Below are positions 50,090 to 58,905 of a stretch of 64,000 nucleotides of DNA, piece by piece. Every line of letters begins with the position of its first letter. Position 1 is the first letter of the stretch. The translations under genes and the position numbers were made by a program. Under the pieces are notes generated by a model that was not told the origin of the DNA, did not search any database, and saw nothing but the letters and a program-made list of their open reading frames with translations. The stretch comes from Aeromicrobium phragmitis. Its GTDB lineage: Bacteria; Actinomycetota; Actinomycetes; Propionibacteriales; Nocardioidaceae. The stretch is taken from assembly GCF_003674095.1 (NCBI RefSeq), contig NZ_RDBF01000001.1:434001-498000 (forward strand), written 5' to 3'.

Positions 50090-50841
50090 GGCGCTGACCA
50101 TCCTTCCGAACGCATGACGGTGGCGCGGACGGCGACACGGTCGATCGCGGTGGTCGCGTGCCGGCGGGCGGCCGAGCCGTCGGCCTCACGCACCGCGATC
50201 ATCAGATCCTGCAGGATCTGAGCGACCTCCGCACGGAGCTGCTGGTCGGTGTAGACGAGGGTGAGGACCGGCGCATACTCGACCTGCAGATTGATCATCG
50301 CGCGGCTGAGCCGGACCGACTGCGAGGCCGCGGCGAGCTCGATGAAGAAGCGACTGTCGGCGCGGCGGGACTCCACCTCGTCACCGGCTGCGGCGAGCCG
50401 GATCGTGCCGCGCGCGAGGAGGGCGACGTCCTCGGTGGACGCGCGGGCCACGGCGAGCGCGGCCGCCTCGCAGGCGATCGCCCGTCGCCAGTCAGCGAGA
50501 TCGCGAAGGTCGAGCCGGGAGAACCGGGCGACCTGTTCGAGGGCGACCCGCAGCTGATTGGGTCGCGGCGCGCTCACGACGGTGCCGCCGCCGCGGCCCC
50601 GGCGGGTGGTGACCATGCCCTGCGCCCGCAGCTTCGTGAGGGCCTCGCGCAGGGTCACGTGGGAGACGTTGAACTGGGCGGCGAGGTCGGGTTCTGGGGG
50701 CAGTTGTTCACCCTCGCCCAGGATGCCGAGCGAGATCGCGGTGCGCAGGCGTTCGGCGACGGTGTCCGCCCGGCCCTGATCGGCCAGCGGCGCGAACAGG
50801 ACTCGCCGGGTCAGCGTCGAGAGCAGATCATCGCTCTGCAC
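50086..50841 (-). CDS. GntR-family regulator, FCD subgroup, of the accessory island
   Basis: A 251-residue regulator. The N-terminal winged helix has TVAERLRTAISLGIL, then EGEQLPPEPDLAAQFNVSHV, the wing MVTTRRGRGGG and a conserved VTLREALTKL. Residues about 100-230 form the helical FCD ligand domain. The GTG at 50839-50841 has GGAGG upstream. It sits divergent from the ALDH operon and is coupled to the cache-domain gene. By analogy it represses the operons at 48243 and 51057 through the two 22-base dyads, and the inducer would be the substrate. Neither point has been shown. Confidence 0.88.
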   Translation of the reverse strand: MQSDDLLSTLTRRVLFAPLADQGRADTVAERLRTAISLGILGEGEQLPPEPDLAAQFNVSHVTLREALTKLRAQGMVTTRRGRGGGTVVSAPRPNQLRVALEQVARFSRLDLRDLADWRRAIACEAAALAVARASTEDVALLARGTIRLAAAGDEVESRRADSRFFIELAAASQSVRLSRAMINLQVEYAPVLTLVYTDQQLRAEVAQILQDLMIAVREADGSAARRHATTAIDRVAVRATVMRSEGWSAP

Positions 50842-50954
50842 GTCGCCTCCCTCGCCGAATCCGCTGGTCGCGGCAGTTTAACCAGCGGCGCGCCCAGAGC
50901 GCTCGAGTGAGGGCATTTGGCCGGGCATTCCGGACTCCGCCGGGACCGGCCCGG

Positions 50955-50972
50955 TGTAACGACTGTGTTACA
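50955..50972. promoter_or_regulatory. Second dyad in the GntR-ALDH gap
   Basis: TGTAAC-GACTGT-GTTACA is a perfect 6-base inverted repeat with a 6-base spacer, upstream of the GntR operator. It resembles GTnAC-type nitrogen-control boxes (GlnR), which would suit an amine catabolic operon, but this is a guess. Confidence 0.4.
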
Positions 50973-50995
50973 GGGCACACCCCCACTTGGCATTC

Positions 50996-51017
50996 AAATA
51001 TACAGCGCTATATGTTT
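50996..51017 (+). promoter_or_regulatory. Candidate GntR operator 2, before the ALDH operon
   Basis: A 22-base dyad: half-site AAATATACA, centre GCGC, half-site TATATGTTT, followed by AACGCG. It matches site 1 in spacing, half-site letters and flank. TATGTT gives a -10. The ALDH start is 39 bases downstream. Confidence 0.65.
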
Positions 51018-51056
51018 AACGCGCACCACGACCGACGACTAGGGCAGGAACTGACA

Positions 51057-52601
51057 ATGACGGAACCCACGGTCAACTACGCGTCCTCCTCGCTGGGGGA
51101 CGACGCTCTCGAAGCGGCCTTCGAGCAGGCTCTGCGCACCATCCGCGCCGAGCGGCCCGCGCCGCAGCCCCTCGTGATCGGCGGCGAGGAGCTGTTCACG
51201 GGCGACGTCGTCGTCCGTGAGGACCCGTGCCACGCCGGCGTCGTCATCGGCGCTGCGCACGTCGCGACCGACGACGACGTGACGCGCGCGGTGGCCGCCG
51301 CGAAGACGGCGGCGGGACCGTGGCGCCGCACCCCCTACGCCGAGCGCGTCGCCATGCTGCGCGCCGCCCGCGAGGACATCGCTCAGGAGATCGCGTACCT
51401 CTCCGCGGTCGTGTCGGCCGAGACGGGCAAGACCCGGCTCGAGGCCGTGGGCGAGACGACCGAGGTGCTCGACATGATCGCCCACTACTGCGACCTGATG
51501 GTCGAGAACGACGGCTACTGTGCGCCGCTCAAGCCCAGCGGCGGCGACACGAACTTCGACGTGATGGTCCCCTACGGCGCTTTCGCAGTGATCTCGCCGT
51601 TCAACTTCCCGGTCGCGCTCTCGATCGGCATGATGGTCGCCGCCCTCGTCACGGGCAACTCCGTCGTGCTCAAGCCGTCGGACAAGACGCCCCGCTCGAC
51701 GGCCGAGATCGCCGGGATGCTGCGCCGTCACCTTCCGGCCGGCGTGCTGAACGTCGTGAGCGGGGGCGCCGAGGTCGGCCAGGCGCTGGCCAAGAGCGAC
51801 GTCGACGGCATCGCCTTCACGGGCTCGGCTCACGTGGGCTGGGAACTCGTGGCGACCCGCAGCCCCTCCGGCCTGCCGCGCCCCGTGCTCGCCGAAATGG
51901 GCGGCCAGAACCCGGCCGTCGTCGCCGCGTCGGCCGATCTCGACGCCGCCGCCCAGGGCATCGTGCGCTCCGCCTTCGGCCTCTCGGGACAGAAGTGCAG
52001 TGCCTGCCGCCGCGTCGTGGTCGACCGCCGCGTCGCCGACGATCTGATCGCCGCGCTCGTCCGCGAGACCGAGAAGCTCGTCGTCGGCGATCCGCTGGAC
52101 CCCGCGTCGAACCTCGGGCCCGTGATCGACGATTCGATCGCCGCGCGTATCGACGACGCCATCGCGACCGCGCAGCAGGACGGCCGGGTCGTGACCGGGG
52201 GCCGCATCGACCGTCCCGGCAACTTCTTCGCACCGATCATCGTCACCGACCTGCCGCTCGGCCACCGTCTCACCCGCGACGAGCTGTTCGCGCCGTTCCT
52301 CGCCGTGACCGCGGTGGACGACTTCGACGCGGCGCTCGCCGAGGCCAACGCGGTGGACTACGGCTTGTCGGCCGGCGTCTTCAGCGGTGAGCAGGCCGAG
52401 ATCGACCGGTTCCTCGACGAGATCCAGGCCGGCGTCATCTACGTCAACCGAGCGGCCGGCGCGACGACGGGTGCCTGGCCGGGCGTCCAGTCGTTCTGCG
52501 GCTGGAAGCTCTCGGGCTCGACCGGCAAGGGTGGGCTGGGACTGTGGTACCTGCCGGGCTTCATGAAGGAACAGAGCCGGACCTTCGCGGGGCAGCAGTG
52601 A
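51057..52601 (+). CDS. Aldehyde dehydrogenase, 1-pyrroline-5-carboxylate-dehydrogenase-like
   Basis: A 514-residue NAD(P)-dependent aldehyde dehydrogenase. The nucleotide-fold segment is AVISPFNFPVALSIGM. The catalytic Cys314 lies in SGQKCSACRR, a form characteristic of the P5C dehydrogenase (RocA) branch. The catalytic Glu is in EMGGQNPAVV. The C-terminal FCGWKLSGSTGKGG is also typical. It would oxidise a semialdehyde, such as glutamate semialdehyde or a similar omega-semialdehyde, to an acid. ATG at 51057 with AGGA upstream. It is first of six genes with 4-base overlaps. The exact aldehyde is unknown. Confidence 0.9.
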   Translation: MTEPTVNYASSSLGDDALEAAFEQALRTIRAERPAPQPLVIGGEELFTGDVVVREDPCHAGVVIGAAHVATDDDVTRAVAAAKTAAGPWRRTPYAERVAMLRAAREDIAQEIAYLSAVVSAETGKTRLEAVGETTEVLDMIAHYCDLMVENDGYCAPLKPSGGDTNFDVMVPYGAFAVISPFNFPVALSIGMMVAALVTGNSVVLKPSDKTPRSTAEIAGMLRRHLPAGVLNVVSGGAEVGQALAKSDVDGIAFTGSAHVGWELVATRSPSGLPRPVLAEMGGQNPAVVAASADLDAAAQGIVRSAFGLSGQKCSACRRVVVDRRVADDLIAALVRETEKLVVGDPLDPASNLGPVIDDSIAARIDDAIATAQQDGRVVTGGRIDRPGNFFAPIIVTDLPLGHRLTRDELFAPFLAVTAVDDFDAALAEANAVDYGLSAGVFSGEQAEIDRFLDEIQAGVIYVNRAAGATTGAWPGVQSFCGWKLSGSTGKGGLGLWYLPGFMKEQSRTFAGQQ

Positions 52602-53791
52602 CCGGCGTCCAGGACTACGAGGGGCACCCGCTCGCCGAGCGCGCGCGAGCGGTCATGCCGCGGGGCAACACGCGGACGACGTTGTTCGTCCCGCCGACGC
52701 CGCCGTACGCCGTCTCGGGCAGCGGCCCGTACGTCCTCGATCAGCGCGGCCATCGGGTGATCGACTGCAACAACAACTACACCGCGCTCATCCACGGCCA
52801 CGCGTTCGCGCCGGTCGAGGAGGCGGTCGCCGAGCAACTGCCGCACGGGACCGCCTTCGGTCTGCCCACCGCGACCGAGATCGAACTCGCCGAGTTGCTC
52901 GCCTCGCGCACCGGCCTGCCCCTGTGGCGGTTCTCCAACTCCGGTACCGAAGCGGTGATGACCGCCGTCCGCGGTGCGCGCGCGGCCACCGGCCGTGACC
53001 TGCTGGTGCGCTTCGAGGGCAGCTATCACGGCACCTCCGACGCCGTGGTCGCATCGAACGCTCCGGGCATTCCCGAAGCCGTCGCCGGCACGAGCGTGGC
53101 GCTGCCCCAGGGCGACGCCGAGGCACTCCGCGACTTCATGCGCACGCGCGGCGAGGAGGTGGCCGCCGTGCTGATCGACGTCATGCCGAACCGCGCCGGC
53201 CTGGTCCCCGCTGCGACCGAGTTCGTGACCCTCGTCCGTGAGCTGACCCGACGCCACGGGGCGCTCATGATCGTCGACGAGGTCATCACGTTCCGGATGG
53301 CCGAGGGCGGCTTGCACCGCGAGTACGAGGTCGAGCCCGACCTGATGACCGTCGGTAAGGTCATCGGCGGCGGGTTCCCGGTCGGCGGTCTGGGCGGCAC
53401 TGCCGAGGTCATGGCGGTCTTCGATCCGATGCGTGAGCTCGGCGTCTCCTGGGGCGGCACGTTCAGCGCCAACCCGATGTCGATGATCGCCGGTCGGGTC
53501 GCCCTGGAACACTTTTCTGCCGAGACCATCGCGCGCCTCAACTCGCTGGGCGACCAGCTGCGATCCGGTCTGACCGAGGCCGGGATCGCTGTCAGCGGAC
53601 GGGGGTCGTTGACGCGGATCCGAGAGGACGTCGACCTGCCCCGCCTCTGGTGGGCCCTGTACGGCGAAGGCGTCCTCGCGGGCACCAACGGTCTGCTGGC
53701 GTTGTCGACGCCGATGACCGACGACCACGTGCACACCGTGACCGACGCGGTGGTCACGGCCGTGCGCGGCCTTCGAGGAGGAAACCAGTGA
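52598..53791 (+). CDS. Class III aminotransferase, glutamate-1-semialdehyde-aminomutase-like
   Basis: A 397-residue PLP enzyme of class III. The Schiff-base Lys254 lies in TVGKVIGGGFPVGG; the preceding LMIVDEVITFR contains the PLP-binding Asp. The first half has FSNSGTEAVMTAVRGARA and YHGTSDAVV. The nearest relatives are the GSA aminomutase-like group that is not in tetrapyrrole operons. It would move an amino group from the substrate (or to a semialdehyde) in the same pathway as the ALDH. The GTG at 52598 overlaps the ALDH stop. Its substrate is unknown. Confidence 0.9.
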   Translation: MTGVQDYEGHPLAERARAVMPRGNTRTTLFVPPTPPYAVSGSGPYVLDQRGHRVIDCNNNYTALIHGHAFAPVEEAVAEQLPHGTAFGLPTATEIELAELLASRTGLPLWRFSNSGTEAVMTAVRGARAATGRDLLVRFEGSYHGTSDAVVASNAPGIPEAVAGTSVALPQGDAEALRDFMRTRGEEVAAVLIDVMPNRAGLVPAATEFVTLVRELTRRHGALMIVDEVITFRMAEGGLHREYEVEPDLMTVGKVIGGGFPVGGLGGTAEVMAVFDPMRELGVSWGGTFSANPMSMIAGRVALEHFSAETIARLNSLGDQLRSGLTEAGIAVSGRGSLTRIREDVDLPRLWWALYGEGVLAGTNGLLALSTPMTDDHVHTVTDAVVTAVRGLRGGNQ

Positions 53792-54546
53792 ATCAGGCAG
53801 AGTCGATCCTGTCCCTGCGCGATGTCGAGAAGACTTTCGCGGGGCATTGCGCCGTCGACGGGGTGTCGCTCGACGTCGCCCGCGGTGAGGTCGTCGCCGT
53901 CATCGGTCCGAGCGGCTCGGGCAAGAGCACGATGCTGCGCTGCATCAATCTGCTGGAGGTGCCCGACCGCGGCACCATCACCGTCGACGGCACGGACCTC
54001 GACACCTCCGGCACGGTCAGCGCGCGCGATCTCACGCAGCTGCGCCGCCGGGTCGGCATGGTGTTCCAGTCGTTCAACCTGTTTCCCCACATGACGGTGC
54101 TGCGCAACATCTCGCTGCCCCAGGAGCGCGTCCTCGGGCGCAGCCGCGACGAGGCGGACCGCCGCTCGATGGAGCTGCTGGAGCGGGTCGGGCTGCAGCA
54201 GAAGGCGGACGCCTATCCGGCGAAGTGCTCGGGTGGTCAGCAGCAGCGCGTGGCGATCGCCCGGGCCCTCGCTCTCGACCCCGAGATCATGCTGTTCGAC
54301 GAGCCCACCAGCGCCCTCGACCCGGAGCTCGGCCTCGAGGTCCTCGCGGTCATGCGCCAGCTCGCCGACACCGGCATGACGATGATCGTCGTCACCCACG
54401 AGATCCACTTCGCCGCGACCGTGGCCGATCGCCTCATCGTCATGGCCGACGGCCGCATCCTGGAGCAGGGCCCGCCGCAGCAGGTGCTCGACGACCCGCA
54501 GCACGCGCGCACCCGGACGTTCCTGTCGGCGATCAAGGACCGCTGA
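53788..54546 (+). CDS. Polar amino acid ABC transporter, ATP-binding subunit
   Basis: A 252-residue ATPase of the GlnQ/HisP type. Walker A IGPSGSGKSTMLRCINLLE, signature SGGQQQRVAIARALA and Walker B IMLFDEPTSALDPE are all intact. The C-terminal ILEQGPPQQVLDDPQ ends as in the family. It energises an importer for a polar amino acid or amine. The GTG at 53788 overlaps the aminotransferase stop. The two permeases and binding protein follow directly, so the set is complete. Confidence 0.94.
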   Translation: MNQAESILSLRDVEKTFAGHCAVDGVSLDVARGEVVAVIGPSGSGKSTMLRCINLLEVPDRGTITVDGTDLDTSGTVSARDLTQLRRRVGMVFQSFNLFPHMTVLRNISLPQERVLGRSRDEADRRSMELLERVGLQQKADAYPAKCSGGQQQRVAIARALALDPEIMLFDEPTSALDPELGLEVLAVMRQLADTGMTMIVVTHEIHFAATVADRLIVMADGRILEQGPPQQVLDDPQHARTRTFLSAIKDR

Positions 54547-55187
54547 TGGACGTCCTCCCCATCATCGTCGCCGCCATCCCGGTGACCCTCGGCGTCACCG
54601 CGGCGAGCTTCGCGATCGGTGCCGTCCTGGGTCTGGCGCTCGTCGCGGGGCGGCGCTCGCGGTGGACGGTCGTGCGCGGCCTCAGCCGGTCGGTCGTGGA
54701 GGTGCTGCGCGGCATCCCGCCGATCGTGCTGCTGTTCATCATCTTCTTCGGCATCGGTAGCGGTGCGCTGCGGATGGAGCCGTTTCAGGCCGCCGTCATC
54801 GGCCTCGGGCTGGTCTCCGCGGCCCATCTGTCCGAGGTCTACCGGGGCAGCCTCCTCGCGGTGCCCAAGGGACAGTTCGAGGCGGCCGACGCCCTCGGGC
54901 TGAGCCGTTCGACGACATCGGCGCGGGTCATCGCGCCGCAGGCCTTCCGGGTCGCGATGCCCGGCATGGTCACCTGGGCGATCTCCTTGCTCAAGGACTC
55001 GGCCCTCGTCTCGACGATCGGCGTCGCCGAGATCATGTCGGTCACCAACCAGCATGCGCGCTCGTCCGGGGACGGCCTGATGCCGTTCATCCTGGCCGCC
55101 GCGGTCTACATCGCGATCGGTACGCCGCTGGCCATCTGGTCCCGGTGGCTCGAGAAGCGCTTCGCCCGGATCCGGAAGGCAGCGTGA
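54546..55187 (+). CDS. Polar amino acid ABC transporter permease (first)
   Basis: A 213-residue permease of the HisM/GltK type with about five hydrophobic segments. The EAA-type loop QFEAADALGLSRSTTSARVI contacts the ATPase. Earlier, VVEVLRGIPPIVLLFII is the usual N-terminal signature. It overlaps the ATPase stop by one base (TGATG). Together with the second permease (55184-55858), it forms the heterodimeric channel. The substrate is unknown; by position it feeds the amine pathway of this operon. Confidence 0.93.
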   Translation: MDVLPIIVAAIPVTLGVTAASFAIGAVLGLALVAGRRSRWTVVRGLSRSVVEVLRGIPPIVLLFIIFFGIGSGALRMEPFQAAVIGLGLVSAAHLSEVYRGSLLAVPKGQFEAADALGLSRSTTSARVIAPQAFRVAMPGMVTWAISLLKDSALVSTIGVAEIMSVTNQHARSSGDGLMPFILAAAVYIAIGTPLAIWSRWLEKRFARIRKAA

Positions 55188-55858
55188 GCACCATGAAGTC
55201 TGCGATCTTCTCCGACTGGGCCGAGTGGCTCCCCCGACTGCTCGACGGTCTCTGGGTGAGTGTCCAGGTCACCGGACTGAGTCTGATCATCGGCCTGGCG
55301 GCCGGTCTGCTGCTGGCGCTCGCGGCCTTCGCCCGGACGCGGCTGCTCACCTGGCCCGCGATCCTGCTCGTCGAGATCGGCCGCGGTATGCCCGCGCTGG
55401 TGATGCTCCAGCTCGTCTACTTCGGCCTGCCGAGTGTCGGGCTCACCCTGGAGACCTACGCCGCGGTGGTACTCGCGCTGTCGCTCACGACGGCCGCGTA
55501 CACGAGTGAGATCATCCGCGCGGGTCTGCGGGCCGTCCCCGACGGTGAACTCGAAGCCGCGGACGCTCTCGGGATGAGCCGCGGCGACGTCATGCGCTTC
55601 GTGGTGATCCCGCAGGGCCTGCGGATCGCCCTGCCGACCCTGCTGGGCTTCGCGATCCTCATCTTCCAGATCAGCTCGCTGGCCTTCTCGCTGGGCCTTC
55701 CCGAGTTGCTGAGCCAGGCCTACTCGATCGGCGCGGCGACGTTCCGCTACCTCGACGTGCTGACCCTCGCCGGTCTGCTGTACCTGGCCGTCACGATCCC
55801 GGCGGGCTGGCTGGTCGCACGCTTCGAGCGGCGCCTGTCCCGCCACCTGACCACCTGA
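55184..55858 (+). CDS. Polar amino acid ABC transporter permease (second)
   Basis: A 224-residue permease with about five hydrophobic segments. The coupling loop ELEAADALGMSRGDVMRFVV and LVEIGRGMPALVMLQLVYFG are family marks. The GTG at 55184 overlaps the upstream permease by 4 bases, as elsewhere in this operon; the alternative is the ATG at 55193. The first half is weaker in sequence relation to the first permease, as is usual. It is followed after 36 bases by the binding-protein gene. Confidence 0.93.
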   Translation: MSTMKSAIFSDWAEWLPRLLDGLWVSVQVTGLSLIIGLAAGLLLALAAFARTRLLTWPAILLVEIGRGMPALVMLQLVYFGLPSVGLTLETYAAVVLALSLTTAAYTSEIIRAGLRAVPDGELEAADALGMSRGDVMRFVVIPQGLRIALPTLLGFAILIFQISSLAFSLGLPELLSQAYSIGAATFRYLDVLTLAGLLYLAVTIPAGWLVARFERRLSRHLTT

Positions 55859-55894
55859 CCACGTGCACCACCCATCCATCCACAAGGAGACACC

Positions 55895-56731
55895 ATGAAA
55901 ACGCCGATTCGCGTCCTGGGCCTCGCGGCCGCCTCGCTGCTCACGCTCAGCGCTTGCGGGGGCGGCGGGGGAGCCAGCAGCGTCGACGCCTCGTGTGAGC
56001 CGACGATCGAGGTCGAGACCGTGAACGAGGGCGAACTCAGCGTCGCCCTGACCAACACCCCGCCGTACTCCATGGAGGAGAACGGCGAGATGGCCGGCAT
56101 CGACAGCGACATCCTCGAGCAGTTCGCCGCCGAGGCGTGCCTCGAGTTGACGTACGCTCCGTACACGTACGCGACCGCCGTGCCGGCGACCGAGCAGGGC
56201 CGTGTCGACGTTGCCGTCGGTGGGTTCTACCGGACCGAGGCGCGCGGCGAGGTCGTCCGGCTGAGCACGCCGGTGTACCTCGACGAGCTGACCGTCATGT
56301 CGACCGACGGCAGCGCCACCGTCGACGATCTCGAGGGCAAGCGGATCGGCACGGTCGAGGGCTACCTCTGGGTGGACGACCTCAAGGCGCTGCCGAACGT
56401 CGAGACGCGGGTCTACCCCGACTCGCTCAGCCTCGCCAACGAGCTCAAGGCCGGCCGTCTCGACGCCGGTCTCGACGGCTACGGCGCGGCGATGATCTCC
56501 GCCGAGGGCACCGAGTTCGAGCTCGAGGTGCTCCAGTCGGACGAGCGCGTGTCCTCGACCAACCAGCCGTCGCAGACGGCCATCCTCATCAACCCGGAGA
56601 ACGAGGCACTCGGCGAGGCGCTGGACGCCTTCATCGAGGAGCTGCGGGAGAACGGTGAGCTCGTGAAGATCCTCGAGGACAACGGCCTGCCGGCGTCGGC
56701 GGCCGAGGTGGGCGACGCACGCCTCATCTGA
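55895..56731 (+). CDS. Extracellular solute-binding lipoprotein of the ABC importer
   Basis: A 278-residue periplasmic-binding-protein-type lipoprotein. The signal peptide ends in a lipobox LSAC with Cys21, the site for lipidation. The body resembles family 3 binding proteins (SBP_bac_3): LSVALTNTPPYSMEENGEM and GIDSDILEQFAAEACLE early, and VDVAVGGFYRTEARGE later. It binds an amino acid or related amine outside the membrane. ATG at 55895 with AAGGAG upstream; the 36-base gap may allow higher expression than the other genes. A strong terminator follows. Confidence 0.92.
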   Translation: MKTPIRVLGLAAASLLTLSACGGGGGASSVDASCEPTIEVETVNEGELSVALTNTPPYSMEENGEMAGIDSDILEQFAAEACLELTYAPYTYATAVPATEQGRVDVAVGGFYRTEARGEVVRLSTPVYLDELTVMSTDGSATVDDLEGKRIGTVEGYLWVDDLKALPNVETRVYPDSLSLANELKAGRLDAGLDGYGAAMISAEGTEFELEVLQSDERVSSTNQPSQTAILINPENEALGEALDAFIEELRENGELVKILEDNGLPASAAEVGDARLI

Positions 56732-56745
56732 TCGTCCTCGTCCCC

Positions 56746-56789
56746 ACGCGCGGGCCCGGCAACCTCCCCCTCGGTTGCCGGGCCCGCGT
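56746..56789 (+). terminator. Terminator of the catabolic operon
   Basis: A strong hairpin with arms of about 17 bases (CGCGGGCCCGGCAACC and complement) encloses a short C-rich loop, 14 bases after the stop of the binding-protein gene. It also lies past the converging acs stop. Confidence 0.85.
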
Positions 56790-56824
56790 CACGTCCGGGC
56801 GGTCTCGGCCACCGCCCGGACCGA

Positions 56825-58789
56825 TCAGTCGTCGGTGCTCGTGCGCTTCAGGCCCGAGGTGATGAGGTCCATGACCGACGAGTCCGCCAGCGTCGTGGCG
56901 TCGCCGACCTCGCGGTTCTCGGCCACGTCGCGCAGCAGGCGACGCATGATCTTGCCCGAGCGGGTCTTGGGCAGTTCGGGCACGACCATGATCTGCCGCG
57001 GCTTGGCGATCGGGCCGATCTCCTTGGCGACGTGATTGCGCAGCTCGGCCGCGGTCTCCTCGCCGGAGTCGACGGCCGATTCGCGCAGGATCACGAAGGC
57101 GACGACCGCCTGGCCCGTCGTCGCGTCGGTCGCGCCGACCACGGCGGCCTCCGCGACGCTCGGGTGCGAGACGAGGGCCGACTCGATCTCGGTGGTGGAC
57201 AGCCGGTGTCCCGACACGTTCATGACGTCATCGACGCGGCCGAGCAGCCAGATGGCGCCGTCCTCGTCCTTCTTGGCACCATCGCCGGCGAAGTACATGC
57301 CCTCGAAGCGCGACCAGTAGGTGTCCTGGTACCGCTGGTCGTCGCCCCAGATCGTGCGCAGCATCGCCGGCCACGGCTCGGTGAGCACGAGGTAGCCGCC
57401 CTGTCCGTTGCCCACGGGCTTGCCGGCGTCGTCCACGACCTCGGCGCTGATGCCCGGCAGCGGGCCCATGGCCGAGCCCGGCTTGGCCTTCGTGACGCCG
57501 GGCAGGGGGCTGAGCATGTGCGCGCCGGTCTCGGTCTGCCACCACGTGTCGACGATCGGCGTGCGCCCGCCGCCGATGTTCTCGCGGTACCAGACGTACG
57601 CCTCCGGGTTGATCGACTCACCGACGGTGCCGAGGATGCGCAGGCTGGAGAGGTCGAACTCGGCCGGGATCTCGCCGCCCCACTTCATGCACGTGCGGAT
57701 CGCGGTCGGCGCGGTGTAGAACAGCGTCACGCCGTACTCCTGCACGATCTCCCACCAGCGGCCCTTGTGCGGTGTGTCGGGCGTGCCCTCGTAGAGCACC
57801 TGGGTGGCGCCGTTCGCGGTGGGCCCGTACACGATGTACGAGTGCCCGGTGACCCAGCCGATGTCGGCCGTGCACCAGTAGACGTCGGTCTCGGGCTTGT
57901 GGTCGAACACGGCGTGGAACGTCGAGGCGACCTGCGTCAGGTATCCGCCGGACGTGTGGAGGATGCCCTTCGGCTTGCCGGTCGTGCCCGAGGTGTACAT
58001 GACGTAGAGCGGGTGCTCGCTGTCGAAGGCTTCGGGCGTGTGCTCCGGTGAGGCGGTGTCGACGACGTCGTGCCACCACACGTCGCGACCCTCGGTCATC
58101 GAGGTCTCCTCGCCGGTGCGCCGCACCACGAGGACCTTCTCCACCACGCCCGTCGTCTTCTCGAGCGCCTCGTCCACGGCGGGTTTGAGCGCCGAAGGCT
58201 TGCCGCGCCGGTACCCGCCGTCCGCGGTGATGACGACCTTGGCCTCACAGTCCGCGACCCGGCTGGCGAGTGCGTCGGAGCTGAATCCGCCGAACACGAC
58301 GGTGTGCGGGGCGCCGAGCCGGGCGCACGCGAGCATCGCGACGACGGCCTCGGGGATCATCGGGAGGTAGATCGCGACGCGGTCGCCGGTGCGGACGCCG
58401 AGATCGACGAGCGCGTTGGCCGCTCTGCTCACCTCGTCCTTGAGGTCGGCGTAGGTGAGCGTGCGGGTGTCGCCGGGCTCGCCGACGAAGTGGAAGGCGA
58501 CCTTGCCGCCGCGACCCTCGTCGACGTGGCGGTCGACGCAGTTGTAGGCGACGTTGAGCTTGCCGCCCACGAACCACTTCGCGAACGGCGGGTTGGTCCA
58601 GTCGAGGACCTCGGTGAACGGGGTCTGCCAGTGCAGCCGCTCGGCCTGCGTGCGCCAGTAGCCCAGGCGATCGGCCGCGGCGTCCTCGTAGGCCTGCGCC
58701 GTGACGTTGGCATGAGCCGCGAGGTCGGCGGGCGGCTCGAACACGCGGTCCTCGTGGGCCAGGTTGTCGATGCCTGCTGTCTCTGTCAC
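56825..58789 (-). CDS. acs: Acetyl-CoA synthetase
   Basis: A 654-residue AMP-forming acetate-CoA ligase. The P-loop [15 protein letters not shown], hinge region [16 protein letters not shown] and the C-terminal [14 protein letters not shown] are intact. The last holds the Lys that is acetylated to inhibit the enzyme in many bacteria. It converts acetate to acetyl-CoA. The start is GTG at 58787-58789 with GAGGAGAG upstream. It lies downstream of the ActP-type symporter on the same strand, 116 bases away, and corresponds to Rv3667 near marP in M. tuberculosis; here the island at 48-57 kb lies in between. Confidence 0.96.
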   Translation of the reverse strand: MTETAGIDNLAHEDRVFEPPADLAAHANVTAQAYEDAAADRLGYWRTQAERLHWQTPFTEVLDWTNPPFAKWFVGGKLNVAYNCVDRHVDEGRGGKVAFHFVGEPGDTRTLTYADLKDEVSRAANALVDLGVRTGDRVAIYLPMIPEAVVAMLACARLGAPHTVVFGGFSSDALASRVADCEAKVVITADGGYRRGKPSALKPAVDEALEKTTGVVEKVLVVRRTGEETSMTEGRDVWWHDVVDTASPEHTPEAFDSEHPLYVMYTSGTTGKPKGILHTSGGYLTQVASTFHAVFDHKPETDVYWCTADIGWVTGHSYIVYGPTANGATQVLYEGTPDTPHKGRWWEIVQEYGVTLFYTAPTAIRTCMKWGGEIPAEFDLSSLRILGTVGESINPEAYVWYRENIGGGRTPIVDTWWQTETGAHMLSPLPGVTKAKPGSAMGPLPGISAEVVDDAGKPVGNGQGGYLVLTEPWPAMLRTIWGDDQRYQDTYWSRFEGMYFAGDGAKKDEDGAIWLLGRVDDVMNVSGHRLSTTEIESALVSHPSVAEAAVVGATDATTGQAVVAFVILRESAVDSGEETAAELRNHVAKEIGPIAKPRQIMVVPELPKTRSGKIMRRLLRDVAENREVGDATTLADSSVMDLITSGLKRTSTDD

Positions 58790-58824
58790 GAAACTCTCTC
58801 CTCGAATCGGGTCCTACTCACGAT

Positions 58825-58840
58825 TGTGTCCCACCCCACA
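58825..58840 (-). promoter_or_regulatory. Weak Crp-like box before acs
   Basis: TGTGTCCCACCCCACA has two mismatches to TGTGA-N6-TCACA. It is 36-51 bases upstream of the acs start. On its own it is weak evidence. Confidence 0.3.
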
Positions 58841-58905
58841 GCATTCGGCGCAGAGGTGGCAGAAAGGTTGCCGCGGGGCCCGTCGTGCGGACCCCGCGGC
58901 GTCGC

